Positions 1-6,337 of a stretch of DNA of 64,000 bases are shown piece after piece. The notes under the pieces are model-generated. The model was not told where the DNA came from. It was given only the letters and a program-made list of their open reading frames with translations, and did no database searches. Positions within the stretch are counted from its first letter, which is position 1. Each line of letters starts with the position of its first letter. The translations under genes were made by a program, and so were the position numbers. This DNA is from Geodermatophilus normandii (GTDB lineage: Bacteria > Actinomycetota > Actinomycetes > Mycobacteriales > Geodermatophilaceae), in NCBI RefSeq assembly GCF_003182485.1, contig NZ_QGTX01000001.1, positions 434,001-498,000 on the forward strand, given 5' to 3'.

Positions 1-1121
1 TGTCCTACTCGCTCTACCTGTGGCACTGGCCGATGCTGGTGATGCCGGCAGAGGCGCTGGGCCGACCGCTCACGCTCGTCGAGAACGCCGCCGCGGTGCT
101 CGCCTCGATCGTCGCGGCCGAGATCACCATGCGCCTCGTCGAGGACCCCGCCCGCCGGTCGACCCTGCTGCGGGGCAGCATCAAGGGGGTCGGCTTCGGG
201 CTCGCCATGAGCCTCGTGACGGCCTGGGGAGTGGTGGCCGTCCCCGACGTGGTCACCACGGTCACCTTCGACGGCAACGGCAGTGTGACGGCCGCCAGCG
301 TCGTCGACTTCGACGGTGGCGCGGTCCCGGCCGACCTGACCCCAGCACTGCTCGACGCCGCAACTGACGCCCCGGACAGCCAGGACGACGGATGCCAGAC
401 CGAGACGGCGAGGTCCGGCTACTGCCTCTACGGGGACCCGGACGCGGAGACGACGATCGCCCTCTACGGCGACAGCCACGCTGGCCAATGGCTCCCGGCC
501 CTGCAGAGGCTGGCCCGGGAGCACGGGTGGAATGTCCTGGCGATGGTCAAGTCCGGCTGTCCGGCACCGAGCGTGTCAGTGTGGAAGTTCGACTCACGCT
601 CCCCGTACACGGCCTGCGACGAGTGGCGCCTGCACGCCTTCGAGCGCATCGTCGATGCCGACCCGGACCTGATCGTCGTCAGCGGCCTACAGAGCTACCT
701 TCCGAAGAACGGCGCCACCGGCCGCCCTGCGCTGGATTGGTGGGCCGAGGGCTGGCAGACCACGCTGGCGCGACTCACCCCGGTCGCGCCGACGATGGTG
801 CTGGCCGACACGCCACACCCCTCCCAGGACATCCCGGCGTGCCTCGCCGAGAACCTGGACAACGCGGGAGCGTGCGCCGTGCCCACCGAGGTCGGCTTCG
901 CGCAGGACCGCCGAGCCACGGACGAGGTGACCGTCACATCCGCCGGCGCGCACTTCGTGAGCCTGGACGATGACATCTGTGATGAGCAAATGTGCTCGGC
1001 GGTCCGCGGCAATCTCCTGGTGTTCCGCGACGACAGCCATCTGTCGACGCCGTTCGCGGAGTCCCTGGCCCCGCAGCTGGCCGCTCAGATGCGGCTGGTC
1101 CTCCCGGCGCTCCCCTGGTGA
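1..1121 (+). CDS. Acyltransferase family 3 / SGNH-domain protein, C-terminal part (5' truncated by window edge)
   Basis: The gene is open from the first bases, so its start lies outside the window. The first residues read SYSLYLWHWP, the signature of OafA/YrhL-type membrane acyltransferases. Two hydrophobic segments follow, including one near bases 190-250. An extracytoplasmic SGNH domain comes next, with ALYGDSHAGQW (GDSH block with the nucleophilic Ser, about base 470) and a C-terminal DDSHLS block carrying the Asp/His pair (about base 1030). Several Cys residues suggest disulfides outside the membrane. Proteins of this family O-acetylate cell-surface polysaccharides or peptidoglycan. The acetylated substrate cannot be read from the sequence. 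A strong hairpin terminator follows the stop codon directly. Confidence 0.88.
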   Translation, partial: SYSLYLWHWPMLVMPAEALGRPLTLVENAAAVLASIVAAEITMRLVEDPARRSTLLRGSIKGVGFGLAMSLVTAWGVVAVPDVVTTVTFDGNGSVTAASVVDFDGGAVPADLTPALLDAATDAPDSQDDGCQTETARSGYCLYGDPDAETTIALYGDSHAGQWLPALQRLAREHGWNVLAMVKSGCPAPSVSVWKFDSRSPYTACDEWRLHAFERIVDADPDLIVVSGLQSYLPKNGATGRPALDWWAEGWQTTLARLTPVAPTMVLADTPHPSQDIPACLAENLDNAGACAVPTEVGFAQDRRATDEVTVTSAGAHFVSLDDDICDEQMCSAVRGNLLVFRDDSHLSTPFAESLAPQLAAQMRLVLPALPW

Positions 1122-1157
1122 CACCCGCCCCGGACCTCCTGGGGTCCGGGGCGGGTG
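1122..1157. terminator. Strong hairpin terminator between convergent genes
   Basis: This is a perfect 15-bp inverted repeat: CACCCGCCCCGGACC at 1122-1136 and its complement at 1143-1157, with a 6-base loop. It starts one base after the acyltransferase stop codon and precedes the stop of the minus-strand gene ending at 1227. It can therefore serve both directions. There is no U-tract, which is usual for high-GC actinobacteria. Confidence 0.8.
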
Positions 1158-1226
1158 CCGACGATCGGTCGGTCAAGACTCCGACCGCTGCCCGGCCGGG
1201 CGACTCCGCCCACGGTTGAACCGGAC

Positions 1227-1832
1227 TCAGAGCTGCGGGCCGCGCGCCCGGACCTCCTCCACCGAGGACATGGCGTCGCGCAGCTCGGTCAGCCACGCGT
1301 CGGCGTGCTGACCCACCAGCCGCACCGCCCAGACCAGGGCCTCGGAGCGGGACCGGGCGACGCCGGCGTCGACGAGGGTGTCGAGCACCAGCCGCTCGTT
1401 CTGGCGCAGCCGGGTCATCACCGGTACCGAGGCGTTGGTGAACACCTCGCGGACGTCGCCGCACGAGGCACCCCACGCCACCGAGCGGCCGTAGCGCTCC
1501 TGCGCGGCGTCGACGATGGCCATCCGCTGTTGGCGGGTGTCCTCGCGGAAGCGGGCGATGCGACCGGCGCGCGCGGCGGCGGGGTCGCCCTCGCCGGCGT
1601 CGGGCTCGGCCAGCGGGCCGACGACGGTGATCTCGTCGCGGTCGACGACGAGGTCCACCGGGCCGGTGAACCAGCCGTCGGGCAGCCGCCCCGCGAACCA
1701 GCCGGCGACCTCGGCGCGGTCGACCGGCGGCGGGGCGTCGCCCCCGCGTCCGCCCGGGCCGCGGCGGCGGAAGCCCGGGGCGCCCATCCGGGCGAAGGGG
1801 GAGTCGGCGAATCGGGAGTGGGATCGGTGCAC
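1227..1832 (-). CDS. Conserved hypothetical protein with a C-terminal ribbon-helix-helix-like segment
   Basis: The GTG start at 1832 was chosen because a perfect GAGGAGG lies 5 bases upstream; a longer in-frame reading adds non-coding-looking residues. The product is 201 residues. The N terminus is rich in Gly/Arg (MGAPGFRRRGPGGRGG). The middle is an acidic region with a beta-rich block (DLVVDRDEITVVGP). The end reads LDTLVDAGVARSRSEALVWA, which resembles the strand-helix-helix pattern of Arc/CopG-type DNA-binding proteins. A tandem TTACACG repeat and palindrome sits 23-43 bases upstream of the start, which would fit autoregulation. I do not recognise a named family. The DNA-binding role is inference. 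Confidence 0.6.
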   Translation of the reverse strand: MHRSHSRFADSPFARMGAPGFRRRGPGGRGGDAPPPVDRAEVAGWFAGRLPDGWFTGPVDLVVDRDEITVVGPLAEPDAGEGDPAAARAGRIARFREDTRQQRMAIVDAAQERYGRSVAWGASCGDVREVFTNASVPVMTRLRQNERLVLDTLVDAGVARSRSEALVWAVRLVGQHADAWLTELRDAMSSVEEVRARGPQL

Positions 1833-1854
1833 AGCAGCCTCCTCGGCAGCGGCG

Positions 1855-1875
1855 ATTACACGCTTACACGGTAAG
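1855..1875. promoter_or_regulatory. Tandem TTACACG repeats with a CTTAC-N3-GTAAG palindrome, putative operator
   Basis: Two TTACACG copies lie at 1856-1862 and 1864-1870, 8 bases apart. The second copy is part of a palindrome, CTTAC (1863-1867) and GTAAG (1871-1875). The site sits just upstream of the GTG start of the minus-strand gene at 1832, where a repressor would block transcription. It is also within the shared region upstream of the divergent gene at 2124. Confidence 0.4.
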
Positions 1876-2123
1876 ACGCTGAGGGGACAGGTGACGAGTC
1901 CCCCGCGCTCCGCCGTGAGCGGACAGCACCCACCGTCATCACCTGACGACGGAAGCGGACCTGCCACTCCGTGTCGCGCCCGAGCGCCCGTTTTCTGTCA
2001 CTTGTGCACATCTGTACGCCCCGAGGATCGACGTCCGTGGGCGATCCCGGCCATGGTGCACAGGGTGGGCGTCGGCGGATCCTCGCCGGCGTCAGCACGT
2101 CCCCCTGACCCCGGGAGCCCGAC

Positions 2124-2690
2124 ATGAGCACCATCCGCACCCGCGTCGCCGTCGTCCTGGCCGCCGCCGCCACCACCCTCGGCACGGCCACCCTCGGCAC
2201 CGCCCTGCCCGCCGCCTCCGCCGCCGGCTGCAGCACCGCCTGGGGCTCGCTGCCCGAGGCCGTCGACGACCGCGGCGGGGGCACCCTCGACGACGTCCGC
2301 GCCGGCCGGCACGAGTGCTACGACCGACTGGTCCTCGACCTCGACGGGATCGACGCCGCCGACGTGTCCTACGACGTCCGCTACGTCGGCCAGGTCGTGC
2401 AGGACGGCTCGGGCCGGCCGGTGCCGCTGCGCGGGGCCGCCGACCTCCAGGTGGCGGTGCACACCCCGGCGTACGACGGCGGGAGGGCCACCTACGACCC
2501 GCGCGTCGACGCCGAGGCGGTGGCCGTCGGCGGCTACCGCACCTTCCGCCAGGTCGCCTGGGCGCAGTCGTTCGAGGGCACCAGCACCGTGGGCCTCGGC
2601 GTGCGCGCCCGGCTGCCGTTCCGCGTGACGGTCCTCGACGGCCCGGGCGACGGCGCACGCCTCGTCGTCGACGTCGCGCACACCTGGTGA
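2124..2690 (+). CDS. Secreted AMIN-like domain protein
   Basis: This 188-residue protein has a clear signal peptide at residues 1-34: an Arg near the start, an Ala/Thr-rich hydrophobic stretch, then a likely Ala-x-Ala cleavage site before GCSTAWG. The mature part is a single beta-rich domain of the kind annotated in actinobacteria as AMIN-like. Examples are RAGRHECYDRLVLDLDG and FEGTSTVGLGVRARLPFRV, ending in LVVDVAHTW. Two Cys in the first third may form a disulfide. AMIN domains usually bind cell-wall polymers; this small exported version has no assigned function. GGGAG lies upstream of the ATG. The following SnoaL-like gene may be co-transcribed. Confidence 0.75.
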   Translation: MSTIRTRVAVVLAAAATTLGTATLGTALPAASAAGCSTAWGSLPEAVDDRGGGTLDDVRAGRHECYDRLVLDLDGIDAADVSYDVRYVGQVVQDGSGRPVPLRGAADLQVAVHTPAYDGGRATYDPRVDAEAVAVGGYRTFRQVAWAQSFEGTSTVGLGVRARLPFRVTVLDGPGDGARLVVDVAHTW

Positions 2691-2743
2691 GCACCGCGGC
2701 CGGGCCGGGGACGCCCGGCCCGGCCGCCCGCCAGGATGGCGCC

Positions 2744-3124
2744 GTGGACGAACGGACCCCCCTCGACGTCGTCGCCGACCTGCTGACCACCGTGCGCTCG
2801 GGGGTCGACCCCGACCGCGCCGCCGCCCTCATGGCACCCGAGGTCCTCGCCCACCAGGGCGACTCGGGGGTCGTCGTCCGCCGGACGCCGGCCGGCTACG
2901 CCGACCACGTGCGGGAGATGCTCGCCGAGCACGGCCCGTGGGACTTCACCGTCACCCGGCTCGCCCCCGACGGCGACGGCGTGGCCGCGGAGTGGCGGCA
3001 GGTCGGCCGCCCCGACCCGGCGACCGGGCTGCGGGTGGTCGAGCACGGCCGCGCCCGGTACACGGTCCGGGACGGGCGGGTCACCGAGTACGTCATCGCC
3101 TTCGACCACGTCGTCGAGAGCTGA
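2744..3124 (+). CDS. SnoaL/NTF2-like family protein
   Basis: The product is 126 residues from the GTG at 2744. An in-frame GTG at 2687 overlaps the previous stop but would add a low-quality Pro/Gly-rich tail. The fold signature of SnoaL-like proteins is visible: an N-terminal helix (LDVVADLLTTVRSGVDPDRA), then APEVLAHQGD, then a helix with a YADHVREML motif. Curved strands follow (VAAEWRQVGRP; RARYTVRDGRVTEYVIAFD). Members include polyketide cyclases, ester cyclases and many proteins of unknown activity. No specific substrate can be named. It lies between the AMIN-like protein and the HxlR regulator, reading in the same direction. Confidence 0.65.
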   Translation: MDERTPLDVVADLLTTVRSGVDPDRAAALMAPEVLAHQGDSGVVVRRTPAGYADHVREMLAEHGPWDFTVTRLAPDGDGVAAEWRQVGRPDPATGLRVVEHGRARYTVRDGRVTEYVIAFDHVVES

Positions 3125-3165
3125 CCTCTCGACGCTGCCTTGGTCCTGGGTCCATACTCAGCACC

Positions 3166-3597
3166 GTGGCACTGGGCGAGGCACTCTCCGTGTTCGGCGA
3201 CCGCTGGGCGCTGCTCGTCGTCCGCGAGGCGGCGCTCGGCGTCCGCCGGTTCACCGAGCTGCAGCAGACCACCGGCGCACCCCGCACCGTGCTGTCCGAC
3301 CGGTTGCGCCGGCTGGTGGCCGCGGGCGTGCTCGAGCAGCGGGAGTACGTCCTGCCCGGCGCCCGGCCACGGCAGGAGTACGTGCTCACCGACGCCGGAC
3401 GCGACCTGTTGCCGGTCCTCGCCGCCTTCTCCGACTGGGCGGCGCGGCACCTCGCCGACGACCGCCCGGCCGACGTGACCTACCGGCACGCCGGCTGCGG
3501 TGGCCACGTGGGCGCGCACCTGGTGTGCGACTGCGGGGCCGAGATCACCCACGGCGACCGGCTGGTCGCCTCCGTCCTCAGAGAGGGGACCCCGTGA
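3166..3597 (+). CDS. HxlR-family transcriptional regulator
   Basis: The 143-residue protein is a winged-helix regulator. The signature FGDRWALLVVREAALGVRRF opens the domain, followed by the recognition region TVLSDRLRRLVAAGVLEQREY. The segment after the wing, YVLTDAGRDLLPVL, is also typical. The C terminus carries a Cys/His cluster (HAGCGGHVGAHLVCDCGAE) that looks able to bind metal or sense redox state and is seen in part of the family. The GTG at 3166 is the first plausible start; the leader is only about 40 bases. The stop overlaps the GTG of the thioredoxin gene by 4 bases, so the two are translationally coupled. A redox-linked role is inferred from that pairing. Confidence 0.85.
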   Translation: MALGEALSVFGDRWALLVVREAALGVRRFTELQQTTGAPRTVLSDRLRRLVAAGVLEQREYVLPGARPRQEYVLTDAGRDLLPVLAAFSDWAARHLADDRPADVTYRHAGCGGHVGAHLVCDCGAEITHGDRLVASVLREGTP

Positions 3598-3929
3598 GCA
3601 GCACCCTGCCCCAGACCACGGACGCCACCTTCGCCGCCGACGTCCTCGGCAGCGACGTGCCCGTGCTCGTCGACTTCACCGCGGCCTGGTGCCCGCCGTG
3701 CCGCATGGTGACGCCGGTGCTCGAGCAGCTGGCCGCCGAGGAGCGCGACCGGCTGCGGGTCGTCCAGGTCGACGTGGACGCCGCCCCCCGGACCGCGCGG
3801 GCCTACGGGGTCATGGGCCTGCCCACGATGAGCCTCTTCCGCGACGGCGAGATGGTGGCCACCGTCGTCGGCGCACGGCCGCGGGCGGCCATCACCCGCG
3901 AGATCGAGCCGTTCCTGACCGCGCGGTGA
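3594..3929 (+). CDS. Thioredoxin-fold protein with a WCPPC active site
   Basis: This 111-residue single-domain protein has the standard thioredoxin layout: VLVDFTAAWCPPCRMVTPVL with the CxxC at residues 33-36, and the cis-Pro region GVMGLPTMSLFRDGE. The active site is WCPPC rather than the WCGPC of classical thioredoxin. Such a change usually shifts redox potential or partner choice, and here could mean an oxidase-type or specialised reductant. The GTG at 3594 follows GAGAGGGG and overlaps the HxlR stop (GTGA), so it is expressed with that regulator. There is no signal peptide, so it is cytoplasmic. Confidence 0.87.
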   Translation: MSSTLPQTTDATFAADVLGSDVPVLVDFTAAWCPPCRMVTPVLEQLAAEERDRLRVVQVDVDAAPRTARAYGVMGLPTMSLFRDGEMVATVVGARPRAAITREIEPFLTAR

Positions 3930-3939
3930 CCCCGCGGGG

Positions 3940-3965
3940 CCCGCCGGCGTCAGCGCGCCGGCGGG
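3940..3965. terminator. Hairpin between convergent genes
   Basis: Ten-base perfect arms, CCCGCCGGCG at 3940-3949 and CGCCGGCGGG at 3956-3965, flank a 6-base loop that includes the stop codon of the minus-strand gene. The position just after the thioredoxin stop suggests a terminator for the plus-strand pair. Confidence 0.5.
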
Positions 3966-4306
3966 TCGCTCCGGTCGTCGTCGCGGCGCTCGGGGCGCGG
4001 GCCCTCGATCGCACGCGGGGCGCGACGGAGGTCGTCGAGCAGGTCCTGGCCGGGCCGGCGCTGCTCCTCGACCAGCTCGGCCGGGGTGTCGGGGACGACG
4101 ACCCGCGGCCCGGCGTCCTCGTCGAAGCTGCGCGGCAGGCCCCTGAGGTGCCGGTTCATCGACCGGACCAGCAGCGCGACGGCGACCAGCAGCAGGAGGA
4201 GCAGGAAGAGGCCGAGCGGGCCGGACTTGCCGACGTCCTCCGGCAGCTGCTCCTCGACGGCCAGCACGCTGCCGGCCAGGACACCCTGGATCGATCCGGC
4301 GCTCAC
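3950..4306 (-). CDS. Small single-pass membrane protein downstream of mca
   Basis: The GTG at 4306 overlaps the mca stop by 4 bases, giving 118 residues. One strong membrane helix is visible (GLFLLLLLLVAVALLVRSMN, about residues 25-45), followed by a cytoplasmic charged tail with RHLRGLPRSFDEDAG and an Arg/Asp-rich end. A comparable small membrane protein gene follows mca in Mycobacterium (Rv1083 after Rv1082, from memory), so the synteny supports a real gene. Function is unknown. Tight coupling to mca suggests a role near mycothiol-conjugate processing or export, but that is inference. Confidence 0.75.
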   Translation of the reverse strand: MSAGSIQGVLAGSVLAVEEQLPEDVGKSGPLGLFLLLLLLVAVALLVRSMNRHLRGLPRSFDEDAGPRVVVPDTPAELVEEQRRPGQDLLDDLRRAPRAIEGPRPERRDDDRSDPPAR

Positions 4307-5190
4307 GGGACCGGCACCTCGCTGCGGATGCCGGCGAACAGGTCGTCCTCGGGCAGCGGCGAGTCGACCAGCGACCGGGCCAGCTCGTAGTCCTCGGTGG
4401 GCCAGATCCGCTGCTGCACCTCCATCGGGCAGGCGAACCAGCGGCCGGTGGGGTCGATCTGCGTGGCGTGCGCGATGAGGGCGGCGTCGCGGACCGGGAA
4501 GTACTCGGCGCAGGGCACCCGGGTGGTGACGCGGGCGGACATGTCCCGCTCCGGGTCCCAGTTCGCCAGCCACTCGGCGTAGGGCGACTCCGCGCCGGTC
4601 TCGAGCATCGCCTCGTGCAGCGCGCGCATCCGGGTCAGCGTGAAGCCCATGTGGTAGTAGAGCTTGCTCGGCTGCCAGGGCTCGCCCAGGTCGGGATAGC
4701 GCTCGGGGTCACCGGCGGCCTCGAAGGCGTGCACCGAGACCTCGTGGGTCTTGATGTGGTCGGGGTGCGGGTAGCCGCCGTTCTCGTCGTAGGTGAGCAC
4801 GACCTGCGGCTTGAACCGGCGGATCAGCTCGACCAGCGGCGCGGCGGCCTCCTCGGTGGGGACCAGCGCGAAGCAGCCCTCGGGCAGCGGCGGCAGCGGG
4901 TCGCCCTCGGGCAGGCCGGAGTCGACGAAACCGAGGAACTCCTGCGCGACGCCGAGGATCTCGCGGGCGCGCGCCATCTCCTCGACGCGCAGCTGCGGCA
5001 GGCGCTCCCAGACCTCGGGGCGGTCGAGCGCCGGGTTGAGCACGGAACCGCGCTCGCCGCCGGTGCAGGTCGCCACCATCACCTGGACACCCTCGGCCAC
5101 GTACCGGGCCATGGTCGCGGCGCCCTTGCTCGACTCGTCGTCGGGATGGGCGTGCACGGCGAGCAGGCGCAACTGGTGGTCCTCGGTCAC
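4303..5190 (-). CDS. mca: Mycothiol S-conjugate amidase
   Basis: The product is 295 residues from the GTG at 5190, matching the family length; a longer upstream reading is not coding-like. It belongs to the LmbE/PIG-L zinc deacetylase fold. AVHAHPDDESSKG near the N terminus gives the HPDDE zinc ligands and catalytic Asp, and HPDHIKTHEVS supplies the third zinc His. The enzyme cleaves mycothiol S-conjugates in the cytosol to a mercapturic acid and GlcN-Ins, part of actinobacterial detoxification. MshB is the close paralogue; the length, the C-terminal region (WPTEDYELARSLVDSPLPEDDLF) and divergent greA favour Mca. It is the first gene of a two-gene unit. Confidence 0.93.
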   Translation of the reverse strand: MTEDHQLRLLAVHAHPDDESSKGAATMARYVAEGVQVMVATCTGGERGSVLNPALDRPEVWERLPQLRVEEMARAREILGVAQEFLGFVDSGLPEGDPLPPLPEGCFALVPTEEAAAPLVELIRRFKPQVVLTYDENGGYPHPDHIKTHEVSVHAFEAAGDPERYPDLGEPWQPSKLYYHMGFTLTRMRALHEAMLETGAESPYAEWLANWDPERDMSARVTTRVPCAEYFPVRDAALIAHATQIDPTGRWFACPMEVQQRIWPTEDYELARSLVDSPLPEDDLFAGIRSEVPVP

Positions 5191-5408
5191 CCGCCCAGTG
5201 TCCCCCGAGGCGACGACGGGACGCCGCGAGCCCCGTCCCCCGGACGCGTGGATGTGGTGCTCGTCACGGGGGCGTCGAGTACGGTCCGCTCCCCTGCGGG
5301 GTCGCCCGAGTCCCTGCAACGGCCTCTCGGCCGGTGTTAGTTTGGCCGGATCGACGTCGACCGCCTCCCCGACCGGGGAGGTGGCCCCGAGCTGCAGGAG
5401 TACCGCGC

Positions 5409-5909
5409 GTGACCACCCCCACTGAGAACGAGCAGGGCATCTGGCTGACCCAGGAGGCCCACGACCGGCTGAAGGCCGAGCTCGACCAGTTGGTGGCCGG
5501 CCGGCCCGCCATGGCCGCCGAGATCAACGCCCGCCGCGAGGAGGGCGACCTCAAGGAGAACGGTGGCTACCACGCCGCCAAGGAGGAGCAGGGCAAGCAG
5601 GAGGGCCGGATCCGGCAGCTGACCGACCTGCTGCGCAAGGCGCGCGTCGGCGAGCCGCCCACGACGGCCACCACCGCGGAGCTGGGCACGGTCATCACCA
5701 TCCGCTTCCAGGGCGACGACGAGACCGAGAAGTTCCTGCTCGGCTCGCGCGAGATCGCCGGCACGACCGACCTCGCCGTCTACTCGCCGGAGTCGGCGAT
5801 GGGCTCGGCGATCATGGGCGCGGAGCCGGGGACGACGGTCACCTACAAGGCGCCGAACGGCCGCGACATCACCGTCGAGGTCGTCGCCGTCGAGCCGTTC
5901 GTCCCCTGA
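5409..5909 (+). CDS. greA: Transcription elongation factor GreA
   Basis: The 166-residue protein starts at the GTG at 5409, 9 bases after GGAG. The N-terminal coiled coil (LTQEAHDRLKAELDQLVAGRP) carries the acidic tip REEGDLKENGGYHAAKEEQG. The tip enters the RNA polymerase secondary channel and stimulates cleavage of backtracked transcripts. The C-terminal FKBP-like domain ends with the typical SPESAMGSAIMGAEPGTTV block. The gene is divergent from mca with a 218-base region between them, as in mycobacteria. The factor acts in the cytoplasm and is normally constitutive. Confidence 0.96.
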   Translation: MTTPTENEQGIWLTQEAHDRLKAELDQLVAGRPAMAAEINARREEGDLKENGGYHAAKEEQGKQEGRIRQLTDLLRKARVGEPPTTATTAELGTVITIRFQGDDETEKFLLGSREIAGTTDLAVYSPESAMGSAIMGAEPGTTVTYKAPNGRDITVEVVAVEPFVP

Positions 5910-5935
5910 CCCGGGCCGCGCGCCCCGTCACGGGC

Positions 5936-6256
5936 ATGACCCGCTCCCGGCGGGCGGAGAACACCGGCTTCGTCTGCGTGCACTGCGCCGCCGACGTCCC
6001 CGCGAACAGCGACGGGCACTACCGCAACCACTGCCCGGCCTGCCTGTGGTCGCTGCACGTCGACGACCTGCCCGGTGACCGCGCCAGCGAGTGCCGGCAG
6101 CCGATGGAGCCGATCGGGCTGGTCGAGAAGTCCGGCAAGGGCTGGCAGGTGGTCCACCGCTGCACGGCGTGCGGCCACCGCCAGCCCAATCGGCTCGTCC
6201 GCGACGGCGACGCCCCCGACGACCTCGACCTGGTCCTCTCCCTGCCCTGGCTGTGA
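5936..6256 (+). CDS. RNHCP-domain zinc-ribbon protein
   Basis: The 106-residue protein shows two Cys pairs. The first is FVCVHC, then the namesake YRNHCPACLWSLHVD (RNHCP at residues 30-34), followed by LPGDRASECRQPM. The second is HRCTACGHRQPNRL. These are the conserved features of the small RNHCP family, probably a zinc-binding fold. No biochemical role is established for the family. It lies 26 bases after greA on the same strand and may be cotranscribed with it. Strong hairpins follow the stop. Confidence 0.85.
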   Translation: MTRSRRAENTGFVCVHCAADVPANSDGHYRNHCPACLWSLHVDDLPGDRASECRQPMEPIGLVEKSGKGWQVVHRCTACGHRQPNRLVRDGDAPDDLDLVLSLPWL

Positions 6257-6285
6257 CGCACTCCTGGGGTCCTCCTCGCGGTCCC

Positions 6286-6328
6286 GGGGTCCTGCAGGAC
6301 CCCTGAGGCACGAGGAGCACCTCAGGGG
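6286..6328. terminator. Overlapping hairpins between convergent genes
   Basis: An 18-base perfect palindrome GGGGTCCTGCAGGACCCC occupies 6286-6303. It overlaps a second hairpin with 9-base arms, CCCCTGAGG (6300-6308) and CCTCAGGGG (6320-6328). The two structures are mutually exclusive at the shared bases. They sit between the RNHCP gene and the oppositely oriented peptidase, so one may serve each direction. Confidence 0.6.
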
Positions 6329-6337
6329 TGCGCTCCC

